The notes below the pieces were generated by a model. The model worked only from the letters and a program-made list of their open reading frames with translations, was not told where the DNA came from and searched no databases. Below are positions 47,986 to 56,758 of a stretch of DNA of 64,000 nucleotides, one piece after another. How positions within the stretch are numbered: position 1 is the first letter of the stretch; each line of letters opens with the position of its first letter. The position numbers and the translations under genes were made by a program. The DNA comes from Alteromonas sp. BL110 (GTDB taxonomy: Bacteria; Pseudomonadota; Gammaproteobacteria; Enterobacterales; Alteromonadaceae), in NCBI RefSeq assembly GCF_003443615.1, contig NZ_CP031967.1:124001-188000 (forward strand), written 5' to 3'.

Positions 47986-48604
47986 TTTCTCTCCTTAAAA
48001 ACGTTGCTTTAGATAACCCCAAACTAAGTCTAAAGGTTATGCCAGCTGAGTAATACATCGATTTTGGGCTAAATAAATAGAGCCATTTCGCTGTTATTAC
48101 ATTAGTCAATGGTAATAAAGCAGGCTCTGTGCCAATCACTTTATAATAGTGGGGCTGCACGGGACGTGAAACTTTACCCCAGCCTTTTTTGCCTGTTCTG
48201 GTGAAGAACAGTGCTATGCTTTTGCTACATCGCTCAACATAAAAAAGTTATTGCCCCCACCCCATGAACAAAGGTTTAAGCAGATTTATAAGACCTTTTC
48301 ACATTCAGTTTCTGTGGAATGAAAATATTGTTCATCGTTTTTAAAAAGAACTTCGCCTTTGTAAAAATCAAAACACTTTTTCTTCAAAAAAATAAGCCTA
48401 ACTTTTTTTGTAACGTGAAAAATATGTATAGGTTTCTGTGTTTTTTGTAGAAATTACTTAAACGCCATGGAAAACTGTAAAACAAAGAAACGTTTTAATC
48501 AGCGGAAGCTAAAAGTTATACACAGCTGCGCACTAGGCACTAACTCGGCGCTAAATACGCACTAACGATAAAACCCTACTCTTATTTAATAGAGGAATAT
48601 AAGA
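47986..48604. other. 619-bp gene-free region between two lipoprotein genes
   Basis: No plausible gene: a 63-codon minus-strand frame overlapping the lipoprotein start has no ribosome binding site. The region is AT-rich, particularly 48270-48500. It contains a long imperfect stem-loop at 48079-48128 and a small hairpin CTGTTCT-GGTGA-AGAACAG at 48193-48211. Promoters for both flanking divergent genes must lie here. A small RNA is possible but not supported by a promoter plus terminator pair. Confidence 0.5.
48079..48128. other. Long imperfect stem-loop
   Basis: AGAGCC...CTGTTATTAC on the left pairs with GTAATAA-AG-CAGGCTCT on the right, with an asymmetric internal loop (ATTTCG) and an inner ATT/AAT extension. 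There is no T-tract after it. Possibly a structured leader or protein-binding palindrome. Confidence 0.4.
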
Positions 48605-49060
48605 ATGAAAACACATCACCTTAAACTCGCACTTATGCTTACTTCTGTACTTTCGCTTGTAGCTTGCTCTCAAGAAGAAACGAATAAGGACGTCACCATG
48701 GTTGATAAAGAAAAGCAGACGGATACTGGAGCTGAATCTATGCCTAAAGAATTGGTTGCCGAGCCTGTAACACAAGCTGAAGCCGTTGAGAAGAACGTAA
48801 AAGGTGAAGTTTCTATGAAAGGCAGCATCATATATAAAGACTTAGAAGGTGGTTTTTTTGCTTTTATTGCTGAGAATGGCGACCGCTATACACTTCATGG
48901 CCTAGATAAAACCTATCAAAAGAATGGCCTTGTTGTTGAAGTTAAAGGTACACCTAAGCCTGATATGATGACGTTCACTCAATTTGGTACTGTACTTCAA
49001 GTATCAAGCGTTAAAGTGCTTGATACCAGCAAAGTCATTGATAACCTACAAACAAAATGA
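48605..49060 (+). CDS. Lipoprotein of unknown function
   Basis: 151 residues with a strong GAGGAA site before the ATG. Signal MKTHHLKLALMLTSVLSLVAC has lipobox LVAC, Cys21 lipidated. Residues ~22-60 are a Glu/Lys/Thr-rich spacer. Residues ~65-145 form a compact beta-rich domain (KGSIIYKDLEGGFFAFIAENG, YTLHGLDK, VVEVKGTPKPDMMTFTQFG), compatible with an OB-like barrel. I do not recognise a named family with certainty. Monocistronic. Confidence 0.8.
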   Translation: MKTHHLKLALMLTSVLSLVACSQEETNKDVTMVDKEKQTDTGAESMPKELVAEPVTQAEAVEKNVKGEVSMKGSIIYKDLEGGFFAFIAENGDRYTLHGLDKTYQKNGLVVEVKGTPKPDMMTFTQFGTVLQVSSVKVLDTSKVIDNLQTK

Positions 49061-49182
49061 TCGCGCTCTATGCGAAACAAGTAGCAAATAACTTGTTCTT
49101 GTAATAAGGCAGAGAGCTAAGCTGCACATCCCTTTGCTCTTGCACTAAAAATACTCTGCTATGAATAAAAGGATGGTTGTTA

Positions 49183-50184
49183 ATGATTAATGCATATGCC
49201 GCTAAAGAAGCAGGCGGAAAATTGGAAAAGTTTCAATACGAACCCGGTGAACTTGCTTCGCATGATGTTGAAATAGACGTTGAAAGCTGTGGCATCTGCC
49301 ACAGTGATTTAAGCATGCTTGATAATGAATGGGGTATGACGGAGTACCCTTTTGTACCGGGACACGAGGTGGTAGGTACTATTAGTCAAGTAGGCGAACA
49401 TGTCACTTCTCTTAAGGTAGGCCAGCGCGTAGGCTTAGGTTGGCATTCAGCCTATTGTAATAGCTGTAGAACTTGCGAAGCGGGCGATCACAACCTGTGT
49501 GCCGACGCTACTATGACTATAGGTGGTCGACACGGCGGATTTGCAGATAAAATACGCGCTCAGGCGCGGGCGGTTATTGCTCTTCCCGATTCTATCGATA
49601 GCACGAAGGCTGGGCCTTTGTTTTGCGGCGGCATTACTGTATTCAACCCCCTTGTCCAGTTTGGCATTAGCCCAGCAAGTGAAGTTGGAGTTATCGGCAT
49701 TGGTGGTCTAGGACATCTTGCTCTACAGTTTTTAAACGCCTGGGGATGCAAAGTAGTCGCGTTCACTTCAAGCGAATCAAAAAAGAAAGAAGCGTTAGAG
49801 TTAGGTGCATCAGATACAATCAATAGCCGTGATGAAAACGAGATAAAGAAAGCGCGCGGTAGGTTCGACCTCATTATTTCAACCGTCAATGTAAAGCTAG
49901 ACTGGAATCTGTATTTATCTACATTGGCACCGAAAGGTCGGCTTCACTTTGTAGGGGCTACCCTTGAACCTCTTGATATAGGTGCATTTAATTTAATTGG
50001 TGGGCAAAAAAGCGTGTCAGGTTCACCGGTAGGTAGCCCAGCAACCATCAAAACTATGCTTGATTTCGCGGCCCAGCATAATATTGAACCTGTTATCGAG
50101 ACCTTTAAGTTTGATGATGTAAATGATGCCATTGAACGGCTTCGAGAAGGTAAAGCCCATTATAGGGTTGTGCTGACGAAATAA
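49183..50184 (+). CDS. Zinc-dependent NAD(P) alcohol dehydrogenase (YahK/cinnamyl-type MDR)
   Basis: 333 residues from ATG 49183, with AAGGA nine bases upstream; a TTG two codons earlier is not needed. Medium-chain dehydrogenase: catalytic zinc site [11 protein letters not shown] and GHEVVG, structural zinc cysteines in [15 protein letters not shown], and nucleotide fold [18 protein letters not shown]. The [10 protein letters not shown] segment is typical of the YahK/AdhC aldehyde-reductase group. Likely reduces aldehydes with NADPH; substrate unknown. Stands alone between the lipoprotein gene and rplY. Confidence 0.9.
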   Translation: MINAYAAKEAGGKLEKFQYEPGELASHDVEIDVESCGICHSDLSMLDNEWGMTEYPFVPGHEVVGTISQVGEHVTSLKVGQRVGLGWHSAYCNSCRTCEAGDHNLCADATMTIGGRHGGFADKIRAQARAVIALPDSIDSTKAGPLFCGGITVFNPLVQFGISPASEVGVIGIGGLGHLALQFLNAWGCKVVAFTSSESKKKEALELGASDTINSRDENEIKKARGRFDLIISTVNVKLDWNLYLSTLAPKGRLHFVGATLEPLDIGAFNLIGGQKSVSGSPVGSPATIKTMLDFAAQHNIEPVIETFKFDDVNDAIERLREGKAHYRVVLTK

Positions 50185-50277
50185 GCGAAAACATTGAAGG
50201 TCTCAATATAAAGCTGATTGACCACAATAAATAGCTCGGATAAAAGGCAGTCTATTATATTGACCCTGGTAGAATGT

Positions 50278-50300
50278 AAGCGCGCTTCGGCGCGCTTTTA
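50278..50300 (+). terminator. Terminator after the alcohol dehydrogenase gene
   Basis: AAGCGCGC and GCGCGCTT with a stable TTCG tetraloop, followed by TTTTAA. Compact, GC-rich stem. Confidence 0.85.
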
Positions 50301-50400
50301 ATACTTACTCACTTCTGTTTTTATCTGCGTTGGTAATTGTATGTTGTGGTAGGTGGTGTTAGAATTCGCCGCCCTTGAATTTTGGGCAGATGGTTTATTG

Positions 50401-50424
50401 TGCGTAAAAATATATTTTCACGCA
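50401..50424. repeat. 24-bp near-perfect palindrome in the rplY upstream region
   Basis: TGCGT-(A)-AAAATATATTTT-(C)-ACGCA is symmetric except for one pair. It lies 76 bp before the rplY ATG and could be a regulator site or an mRNA hairpin. No regulator is assigned. Confidence 0.45.
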
Positions 50425-50499
50425 TATTAAACATCAAATTACAGTGGGTTTTGGTCGCAAAAATCCACATCATTACATTTACATTTTTGGAGACAGACA

Positions 50500-51132
50500 A
50501 TGTCTGAAGCAAATTTCAAACTAGATGCTTCTGTTCGTACAGACCTAGGGAAAGGTGCGAGCCGCCGCCTACGTCGCGAAGAAAAGCTTCCTGGTATCAT
50601 CTACGGTGGTGAAGAAGCACCAGTTTCTATCACACTAGATCACAACAAAGTAAACAACTCTGCTGACTTTGAAGCGTTTTACTCACACGTTCTTGAGCTA
50701 AACCTAGACGGTAAAGTTGTTGAAGTTCTAGTTAAAGATATGCAACGTCACCCGTACAAGCCAAAGATCATGCACATTGACTTCCAACGTGTTATCGCTG
50801 GTCAAGACGTTCACACTAACGTTCCAATTCACTTCGTAAACGAAGAAGCTTCTGCTGCTGTTAAAGCTGGCGGTATTGCTGAGCACCACGTAACTGAAAT
50901 CGAAGTTACTTGTCAGCCTAAAGATCTTCCTGAGTTCATCGAAGTAGACATGGCTGCTGTTGAAATGGGTCAAACGCTACACCTTTCTGACCTAACACTT
51001 CCAGCTGGCGTTGCTTCTGTAGAACTTGCTAAGAACGACGAAGCTCACGACCTAGCAGTTGTGACTGTTAAGCCTGCTCCTAAAGCGGCTGACGCAGAAG
51101 AAGACGGCGAAGAAGAAGCTTCAGAGGAATAA
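50500..51132 (+). CDS. rplY: 50S ribosomal protein L25 (long Ctc form)
   Basis: 210 residues: an N-terminal 5S-rRNA-binding L25 domain (~1-95, [26 protein letters not shown]) plus the C-terminal TL5/Ctc beta domain (~100-190) and a Glu-rich tail. E. coli L25 has only the first domain; the two-domain form is common elsewhere. GGAG precedes the ATG. Codon use is strongly biased, as for ribosomal proteins. Followed 5 bp later by pth, giving an rplY-pth-ychF operon. Confidence 0.97.
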   Translation: MSEANFKLDASVRTDLGKGASRRLRREEKLPGIIYGGEEAPVSITLDHNKVNNSADFEAFYSHVLELNLDGKVVEVLVKDMQRHPYKPKIMHIDFQRVIAGQDVHTNVPIHFVNEEASAAVKAGGIAEHHVTEIEVTCQPKDLPEFIEVDMAAVEMGQTLHLSDLTLPAGVASVELAKNDEAHDLAVVTVKPAPKAADAEEDGEEEASEE

Positions 51133-51137
51133 TCCTC

Positions 51138-51719
51138 TTGGCTGATATCCGCCTAATCGTGGGCCTGGGTAATCCGGGCCCCGAATATGAAAATACCCGA
51201 CACAATGCCGGTGAATGGTTTCTCAACCAACTTGCCGACACCTACAACGCCCCGCTAAAACCAGAAACCAAATTCTTCGGTAAAACTGCTCGCATTACCA
51301 TTGCAGGCAAAGATGTCCGTTTGCTCTACCCCACTACATTTATGAATAAAAGTGGACAAGCAGTAGCAGCACTGGCTAATTTTTACCGCATAGAACCAGA
51401 ACAAATATTAGTAGCGTTTGACGAATTAGATTTGCCCCCCGGCGTAGCAAAATACAAAGTGGGTGGAAGTTCTAGTCAAAACGGCGTACGTGACATTGTG
51501 GCTAAAATGGGTAACAACAAGAATTTTTTGCGTTTGCGCATAGGTATAGGGCATCCAGGTCATAAAAGCCGAGTAACCGGCCATGTTCTTGGTAAACCAC
51601 CAGCAGATGAAAAGGCAGCTATTGAAAGCGCCGTTGATGAAGCGGTACGCTGTACAGAAATATTGCTGAAAGAAGACCTTAAGCAAGCACAAAACAGGTT
51701 GCACTCTCACAAAGGGTAA
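51138..51719 (+). CDS. pth: Peptidyl-tRNA hydrolase
   Basis: 193 residues. Releases tRNA from peptidyl-tRNAs dropped by ribosomes. Starts at TTG 51138 five bases after rplY; the text [24 protein letters not shown] is the conserved N-terminus, so the TTG start is preferred. Catalytic His in TRHNAG, conserved [18 protein letters not shown] and the [10 protein letters not shown] segment. Probably coupled to rplY translation. Confidence 0.97.
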   Translation: MADIRLIVGLGNPGPEYENTRHNAGEWFLNQLADTYNAPLKPETKFFGKTARITIAGKDVRLLYPTTFMNKSGQAVAALANFYRIEPEQILVAFDELDLPPGVAKYKVGGSSSQNGVRDIVAKMGNNKNFLRLRIGIGHPGHKSRVTGHVLGKPPADEKAAIESAVDEAVRCTEILLKEDLKQAQNRLHSHKG

Positions 51720-51760
51720 ACCTAGCCAGTTATCACTTTTCCAAACTAAGGATCCATACC

Positions 51761-52852
51761 ATGGGTTTTAAATGCGGTATTGTTGGCCTACCAAACGTAG
51801 GTAAATCAACACTTTTCAATGCATTAACAAAAGCAGGTATCGAAGCGGCCAACTTCCCTTTCTGTACCATCGAGCCAAACACAGGTGTAGTACCTGTGCC
51901 AGATCTTCGTTTGGACAAGTTGGCTGAAATCGTAAACCCACAGCGCGTTATTCCCACTACCATGGAATTCGTTGATATTGCGGGCTTGGTAGAAGGCGCA
52001 TCTAAGGGTGAAGGTTTAGGTAATAAATTCCTAGCTAACATCCGTGAAACCGACGCTATCGGTCACGTAGTACGCTGCTTCGACGATGAAAATATTGTTC
52101 ATGTTGCCGGTCGCGTAAGCCCGAAAGATGATATCGACGTTATTAATACCGAGCTTGCGCTATCTGATTTAGAAACAACGGAAAAAGCGCTGCACCGCGT
52201 AGCGAAGCGCGCTAAAGGTGGCGACGCTGATGCCAAGTACGAAATGAAAGTACTTGAAAAGATTAAGCCCCACCTAGATGAAGGCTTGTTGCTTCGCTCA
52301 CTAGAGCTTAGTAAAGAAGAACTGGCGGCAATTAGCTACATGAACATGCTTACGCTTAAGCCAACCATGTACATTGCAAACGTGAATGAAGACGGCTTTG
52401 AAAATAACCCGTATCTTGACCAAGTGAAAGAAATTGCTGCAGGCGAGAATGCTACAGTCGTAGCTGTTTGTGCGTCTATTGAGTCTGATATCGCGGAGCT
52501 TGAAGATGACGAGCGCGAAGAATTTATGCAGGACATGGGCTTAGAAGAGCCTGGCCTTAACCGCGTAATTCGTGCCGGCTATAACTTGCTTACACTTCAA
52601 ACTTATTTTACTGCAGGTGTAAAAGAAGTACGCGCTTGGACCTTCCCTGAAGGTTCAACTGCACCACAAGCAGCGGGTAAAATTCACACCGACTTCGAGA
52701 AAGGTTTTATTCGCGCTGAAATAGTGAGCTACGACCACTTTGTCGAGTTTAACGGCGAACAAGGTGCTAAAGATGCAGGTAAATGGCGTCTTGAAGGTAA
52801 AGACTACATTGTTAAAGATGGTGACGTTATTCACTTCCGCTTTAACGTGTAA
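51761..52852 (+). CDS. ychF: Redox-regulated ATPase YchF (OLA1 family)
   Basis: 363 residues of an Obg-family P-loop protein that prefers ATP. G1 [14 protein letters not shown], the [13 protein letters not shown] switch segment, G3 [17 protein letters not shown], and the non-canonical NVNE in place of NKxD, which explains ATP preference. A coiled coil lies at ~150-190 and a C-terminal TGS domain ([35 protein letters not shown]...) follows. pth-ychF order as in E. coli. Ends at a strong terminator. Confidence 0.98.
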   Translation: MGFKCGIVGLPNVGKSTLFNALTKAGIEAANFPFCTIEPNTGVVPVPDLRLDKLAEIVNPQRVIPTTMEFVDIAGLVEGASKGEGLGNKFLANIRETDAIGHVVRCFDDENIVHVAGRVSPKDDIDVINTELALSDLETTEKALHRVAKRAKGGDADAKYEMKVLEKIKPHLDEGLLLRSLELSKEELAAISYMNMLTLKPTMYIANVNEDGFENNPYLDQVKEIAAGENATVVAVCASIESDIAELEDDEREEFMQDMGLEEPGLNRVIRAGYNLLTLQTYFTAGVKEVRAWTFPEGSTAPQAAGKIHTDFEKGFIRAEIVSYDHFVEFNGEQGAKDAGKWRLEGKDYIVKDGDVIHFRFNV

Positions 52853-52883
52853 TTTCTAATGTAGAAATAAGCACTGTTTACTA

Positions 52884-52909
52884 AAGCCACCGCAAGGTGG
52901 CTTTTTTGT
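52884..52909 (+). terminator. Terminator of the rplY-pth-ychF operon
   Basis: AAGCCACC and GGTGGCTT with a GCAA tetraloop, followed by TTTTTG. Confidence 0.95.
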
Positions 52910-52977
52910 TTGCCGCAAACAATTGTGAAGCATACATAGGGCTGATATAACTAATAAAAAAACTAACGAATTTTACA

Positions 52978-53991
52978 ATGATTTGTAAACAGCTCTGTAA
53001 TTTACACCCGTTTGCAGTATCGAAAGTCACGTCACTACGATACACACAACTTAAAAAACGACAATTTTTATTTAAAGCCTCGGTTAGAGCATTATGTTTA
53101 CTGGGTTTTGCTAGTTTTTCTCTTGCCGGTGAAACTCAGATTAAAGCGGGAACCACACAAGCTAACATTAGCGATAGTGAAATAGCGCCAACATTGGTGA
53201 GTAATACCGATAGTTGGTATCAAGTCCCCAAAGCTAATACGGTAACTTTCAAAACCGCACATGGCGACGTGGTTATTGCACTTCATCCTACCCTTGCGCC
53301 AAAACACGTGGCTAGGTTCAAAGCCCTTATAGAGGCGGGATTTTACAACGAGCAAGCGTTTTATCGTGTAGTAGACGGCTTTGTTGCACAAGCAGGTAGC
53401 AATGATACTCACGACGCAACTGAGTTTGCTGAAAGTCTACTTAAGCCAATCAGGGCCGAATTTACCCAGCCACTTAATAGCAATGTAAACATAGTGGAAT
53501 CTAAGGATATGTTTGCACCTCACACTGGCTTTTTAGACGGATTCCCTGTAGGCGTTGATAAAAACCGAAAGGAAATGTGGGGGCTTCACTGCCCTGGCGT
53601 TGTGGCATTTGCTCGCAATAGCGAAATAGATACCGCCAGTACCGAGTTTTATATTGTAATTGGTCAAGCGCCACGACATTTAGATAGAAACATGTCGGTA
53701 GTCGGTCGCGTAGTGAAAGGTATGGAGCTACTTCAAAAATTACCGAGAGGCAATATGGCCACAGGTGGTGTGTTAGATGACATAACTCAAAAGAGTAAAA
53801 TTAAGCAGGCTTTTATACATAATAACAACGCCACGCCTTACTTTTTACAAACGCCAGACCACGAAGAATACAAAAAGCGGGCTAATACGGGAAGAAACTT
53901 AGATAACCCGTTTTTTCACGACAATACCTATGGTCCGCGCCCTATTGACGTGTGTTATTACCAGACAAAACCCAGTATTAAAGCCTGGTAA
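52978..53991 (+). CDS. Exported cyclophilin-type peptidyl-prolyl isomerase
   Basis: 337 residues. A basic N-terminus followed by a hydrophobic stretch (ASVRALCLLGFASFSLA, cleavage near GETQ) indicates export, though the preceding ~30 residues make a long n-region; an internal start is possible. The cyclophilin domain (~90-260) has VTFKTAHGDVVIALHP, the catalytic-arginine region FYRVVDGFVAQAG, and TASTEFYIVIGQAPRHLD. The C-terminal ~70 residues are an extension of unknown role. Predicted periplasmic foldase. Monocistronic. Confidence 0.88.
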   Translation: MICKQLCNLHPFAVSKVTSLRYTQLKKRQFLFKASVRALCLLGFASFSLAGETQIKAGTTQANISDSEIAPTLVSNTDSWYQVPKANTVTFKTAHGDVVIALHPTLAPKHVARFKALIEAGFYNEQAFYRVVDGFVAQAGSNDTHDATEFAESLLKPIRAEFTQPLNSNVNIVESKDMFAPHTGFLDGFPVGVDKNRKEMWGLHCPGVVAFARNSEIDTASTEFYIVIGQAPRHLDRNMSVVGRVVKGMELLQKLPRGNMATGGVLDDITQKSKIKQAFIHNNNATPYFLQTPDHEEYKKRANTGRNLDNPFFHDNTYGPRPIDVCYYQTKPSIKAW

Positions 53992-54099
53992 AAGAGGGCA
54001 TTACCCCTTGCAAGTTGTTCAAAATCACGGCTTTTTGTGCGTATTTCGCCCTAATACGCACACTTAATGAGCATTTAAAAAAAGTTAGTAAAAAAGGGG

Positions 54100-54128
54100 T
54101 TGACGGTTGCCAGTCATATACGCATAAT
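54100..54128 (+). promoter_or_regulatory. Sigma-70 promoter of the tRNA cluster
   Basis: TTGACG (54100-54105), 17-bp spacer, CATAAT (54123-54128), then a GC-rich discriminator (ACGCGCC). The strong boxes and GC discriminator are the classic form for stable-RNA promoters under stringent control. Confidence 0.85.
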
Positions 54129-54162
54129 ACGCGCCACTTCCTGAGAGGGAAGAGAATAGCAA

Positions 54163-54239
54163 GGCTACGTAGCTCAGTTGGTTAGAGCACATCACTCATA
54201 ATGATGGGGTCGCAAGTTCGAATCTCGCCGTAGCCACCA
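54163..54239 (+). tRNA. tRNA-Met (CAT), elongator, copy 1
   Basis: 77-nt cloverleaf with CCA. Acceptor GGCTACG/CGTAGCC, discriminator A, anticodon arm CATCA-CTCATAA-TGATG. The fully paired acceptor end rules out an initiator tRNA. First gene of the eight-tRNA cluster. Confidence 0.95.
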
Positions 54240-54274
54240 ATTCTCGTTTATCTCTTTTAGGAAAGTCTAGCTGC

Positions 54275-54359
54275 GCGGAAGTGGTGGAATTGGTAGACAC
54301 GCTGGATTTAGGTTCCAGTGCTTCACGGCGTGAGAGTTCAAGTCTCTCCTTCCGCACCA
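54275..54359 (+). tRNA. tRNA-Leu (TAG), copy 1
   Basis: 85-nt class II tRNA with a long variable arm and CCA. Acceptor GCGGAAG/CTTCCGC, anticodon loop TTTAGGT giving TAG, which reads CUN leucine codons. Identical copies at 54475 and 54799. Confidence 0.96.
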
Positions 54360-54363
54360 CGAC

Positions 54364-54439
54364 TGGGGTATAGCCAAGTTGGTAAGGCAGCGGGTTTTGA
54401 TCCCGCCATTCATAGGTTCGAGTCCTGTTACCCCAGCCA
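54364..54439 (+). tRNA. tRNA-Gln (TTG), cluster copy 1
   Basis: 76-nt tRNA with CCA, anticodon TTG; 4 bp after tRNA-Leu. T stem starts with an A-T pair, unlike the copy next to prs. Confidence 0.96.
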
Positions 54440-54474
54440 TTCTTTTTTGAATGACTATTATAGCTAGCGTCTAC

Positions 54475-54559
54475 GCGGAAGTGGTGGAATTGGTAGACAC
54501 GCTGGATTTAGGTTCCAGTGCTTCACGGCGTGAGAGTTCAAGTCTCTCCTTCCGCACCA
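54475..54559 (+). tRNA. tRNA-Leu (TAG), copy 2
   Basis: 85 nt, same sequence as copy 1. Starts the duplicated Leu-Gln pair. Confidence 0.96.
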
Positions 54560-54561
54560 TT

Positions 54562-54637
54562 TGGGGTATAGCCAAGTTGGTAAGGCAGCGGGTTTTGATC
54601 CCGCCATTCATAGGTTCGAGTCCTGTTACCCCAGCCA
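54562..54637 (+). tRNA. tRNA-Gln (TTG), cluster copy 2
   Basis: 76 nt, same sequence as cluster copy 1, only 2 bp after tRNA-Leu. Confidence 0.96.
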
Positions 54638-54647
54638 AATTCTTGAG

Positions 54648-54672
54648 AAGCCGCTCATCGAGCGGCTTTTTA
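54648..54672 (+). terminator. Internal terminator-like hairpin in the tRNA cluster
   Basis: AAGCCGCTC and GAGCGGCTT with a 3-nt loop and TTTTTATT after. The stem is identical to the terminator at the end of the cluster (54975-55000), so it arose by duplication. Three tRNA genes follow with no visible promoter in the 17-bp gap. Confidence 0.85.
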
Positions 54673-54689
54673 TTGAAGATAAAAGTTTA

Positions 54690-54766
54690 GGCTACGTAGC
54701 TCAGTTGGTTAGAGCACATCACTCATAATGATGGGGTCGCAAGTTCGAATCTCGCCGTAGCCACCA
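54690..54766 (+). tRNA. tRNA-Met (CAT), elongator, copy 2
   Basis: 77 nt, same sequence as copy 1, beginning 17 bp after the internal terminator hairpin. Confidence 0.95.
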
Positions 54767-54798
54767 ACTTTTACATTCCTTAATTGGAAGTCTACATT

Positions 54799-54883
54799 GC
54801 GGAAGTGGTGGAATTGGTAGACACGCTGGATTTAGGTTCCAGTGCTTCACGGCGTGAGAGTTCAAGTCTCTCCTTCCGCACCA
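54799..54883 (+). tRNA. tRNA-Leu (TAG), copy 3
   Basis: 85 nt, same sequence as the other two copies. Confidence 0.96.
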
Positions 54884-54887
54884 AAAT

Positions 54888-54963
54888 TGGGGTATAGCCA
54901 AGTTGGTAAGGCAGCGGGTTTTGATCCCGCCATTCATAGGTTCGAGTCCTGTTACCCCAGCCA
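54888..54963 (+). tRNA. tRNA-Gln (TTG), cluster copy 3
   Basis: 76 nt, same sequence as cluster copies 1 and 2; last tRNA of the cluster. Confidence 0.96.
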
Positions 54964-54974
54964 TATTTTTGAAG

Positions 54975-55000
54975 AAGCCGCTCTTTCGAGCGGCTTTTTT
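54975..55000 (+). terminator. Final terminator of the tRNA cluster
   Basis: AAGCCGCTC and GAGCGGCTT with a TTTC loop followed by six T residues. Confidence 0.95.
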
Positions 55001-55284
55001 GTATCTGCTTGCCTACGTATAACAAAACACTGGCCTTCTTCCCTTTAAATGAATAAATTTGCTATATGAGAGCATAAAACGTCATAGTTTCAGTACGTTT
55101 TCATTGTCCAATCATTTAGCTGTCGTGCTAGTATTGGTTCTTTATCGATATAGATCGGCTTATTCTAAGGTTTAGGAAATATTTTTTTGCTAAAGCCTAA
55201 ACGTTTGTTCTGACAACGCACCTGTCATGTTCAGTTCATTTTTACACGCCGAGCTACAATTAAAACAATAACGAAGGAAAGTGC
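55001..55284. other. Region upstream of the AGCS symporter gene
   Basis: 284 bp (321 bp counting the tRNA terminator). It contains a 7-bp stem GTTTAGG/CCTAAAC (55170-55202) with a 19-nt loop and presumably the symporter promoter. No glycine-riboswitch-like motif or small gene recognised. Confidence 0.45.
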
Positions 55285-56691
55285 GTGATAAACGAATTCG
55301 TTTCATTAGTTAATAATATTCTTTGGGGAGACGGCCAGGTACTCATTATCATGCTACTTGCATGTGGTATTTGGTTTACCGTAAAGCTAGGCGGTGTGCA
55401 GCTTAGACATTTCGGTCATATGTTCAGCCTGCTTAAAGGCAGTAACACCTCTACTAAAGACGGGATCAGTTCATTCCAAGCTTTATGTACTAGTTTATCT
55501 GCCCGTGTGGGTACGGGTAACTTAGCAGGTGTTGCCGTTGCTATATCACTTGGTGGCTCTGGTGCTATCTTTTGGATGTGGATGATTGCCCTATTAGGTA
55601 TGGCTACAGGCTTTGCAGAAAGCGTATTAGGTCAGCTTTATAAAGTGCGCGACGAAAATGGCGAGTTCCGTGGCGGCCCTGCTTACTACATAAAGCAAGG
55701 CCTAAACAAAACTTGGCTAGCCGTCGCATTCTCTCTGTGTTTGTTCTTTGGCTACGGCTTTGTATTTAGTGCCGTTCAAGCCAACACGATTACCGATGCA
55801 TTAAACAATGCTTACTCCTTCCCCACCGAATATGTAGGACTGGCCATTATTGCTCTGGCAGCCTTAATTGTAGTGGGTGGCCTTAAAAGCATAGCCCGCT
55901 TTGCCGAATTCGTAGTGCCCTTCATGGGGATAGGCTACGTGCTAGTGGCCCTTGCCATTACCTTCATTAATATTTCCGAACTGCCCGCTATGTTGCTTGA
56001 TATTATAAAATCAGCATTTGGCTTGCAGGAAGCTGGCGCTGGCGCACTAGGTGCTGCCATTAAAAATGGTATTCAGCGTGGCCTTTATTCAAATGAAGCG
56101 GGTAGCGGCTCTGTACCACACGCAGCGGCAAGTGCAGTTCCAAACCCTAATCACCCGGTTTCTCAAGGTTACATCCAGATGCTTGGCGTTTTCCTAGATA
56201 CACTTATACTGTGTACGTCGACTGCGTTTATCATTCTACTTGCTGGCGGTTCAAGTTCTGATCAGATGGAAGGCATACGCTTAACGCAAGACGCTATGAG
56301 CAGTCACTTAGGTGAAGGCGGTACAGACTTTGTAGCAGCCGCTATCAGTTTGTTTGCGTTTACTTCTGTGGTAGCAAATTACGCCTATGGCGAAAGTAAC
56401 CTACACATGTTCAAGCTAGATAACAAAATAGGGCGTCTAGTCTACACCATTGGCTATTTAGGCATGATTTACTGGGGTGCACAAGCAGCGCTACCTCAGG
56501 TATGGGCCATGGCCGACATGGCGTTAGGTTTAATGACGGTTATAAATATCATCGCTATTGTATGGATGACCCCAACCATTGTTTCTATCAGCAAAGACTA
56601 TTTTAAGAAAAAAGACACTGGCGCTAATATGGAATACAAAGTGGGGGATTGTGAGATTCAGGGTAAGTCTGAAGATGGCGTGTGGGATTAA
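55285..56691 (+). CDS. Alanine/glycine:sodium symporter (AGCS family)
   Basis: 468 residues from GTG 55285 with AAGGAAA upstream. Around ten to eleven transmembrane helices. The AGCS signature region is SSFQALCTSLSARVGTGNLAGVAVAI, followed by GGPAYYI and the GIQRGLYSNEAGSGSVPHAAA segment, all hallmarks of Na+-coupled alanine/glycine importers. Inner membrane. Monocistronic, terminated at 56712-56746. Alanine or glycine as substrate is by family. Confidence 0.93.
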   Translation: MINEFVSLVNNILWGDGQVLIIMLLACGIWFTVKLGGVQLRHFGHMFSLLKGSNTSTKDGISSFQALCTSLSARVGTGNLAGVAVAISLGGSGAIFWMWMIALLGMATGFAESVLGQLYKVRDENGEFRGGPAYYIKQGLNKTWLAVAFSLCLFFGYGFVFSAVQANTITDALNNAYSFPTEYVGLAIIALAALIVVGGLKSIARFAEFVVPFMGIGYVLVALAITFINISELPAMLLDIIKSAFGLQEAGAGALGAAIKNGIQRGLYSNEAGSGSVPHAAASAVPNPNHPVSQGYIQMLGVFLDTLILCTSTAFIILLAGGSSSDQMEGIRLTQDAMSSHLGEGGTDFVAAAISLFAFTSVVANYAYGESNLHMFKLDNKIGRLVYTIGYLGMIYWGAQAALPQVWAMADMALGLMTVINIIAIVWMTPTIVSISKDYFKKKDTGANMEYKVGDCEIQGKSEDGVWD

Positions 56692-56711
56692 GCTCAAGGC
56701 TTAACTTTAAG

Positions 56712-56746
56712 TAAGAAGGGGCGTCAGTGATGCCCCTTCTTATTTC
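56712..56746. terminator. Terminator between the AGCS symporter and the large lipoprotein gene
   Basis: AAGAAGGGGC and GCCCCTTCTT, a 10-bp stem with a 9-nt loop, followed by TATTTCT. The palindrome lies between convergent genes and may act on both. Confidence 0.85.
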
Positions 56747-56758
56747 TATAAACTAATT

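Larger units (their letters stand above)
50185..50499. other. Intergenic region between the alcohol dehydrogenase gene and rplY
   Basis: 315 bp containing the terminator at 50278-50300, then a likely rplY promoter region with a 24-bp near-palindrome at 50401-50424. Nothing else identified. Confidence 0.5.

Noticed and set aside
47969..48160. A 63-codon minus-strand frame upstream of the acidic lipoprotein
   Set aside because: No ribosome binding site, overlaps the lipoprotein start, and has no recognisable features.
54163..55000. Small open frames overlapping the tRNA cluster as coding genes
   Set aside because: They simply translate tRNA sequence (both strands) and repeat with the tRNA copies.
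54163..55284. tRNA cluster as an integration site for a mobile element
   Set aside because: No integrase, no truncated tRNA 3' duplicate and no element genes follow; the next gene is an ordinary symporter.
55001..55284. Glycine or other riboswitch upstream of the AGCS symporter
   Set aside because: Glycine riboswitches often precede this family, but I see no tandem aptamer-like conserved cores, only a short stem.
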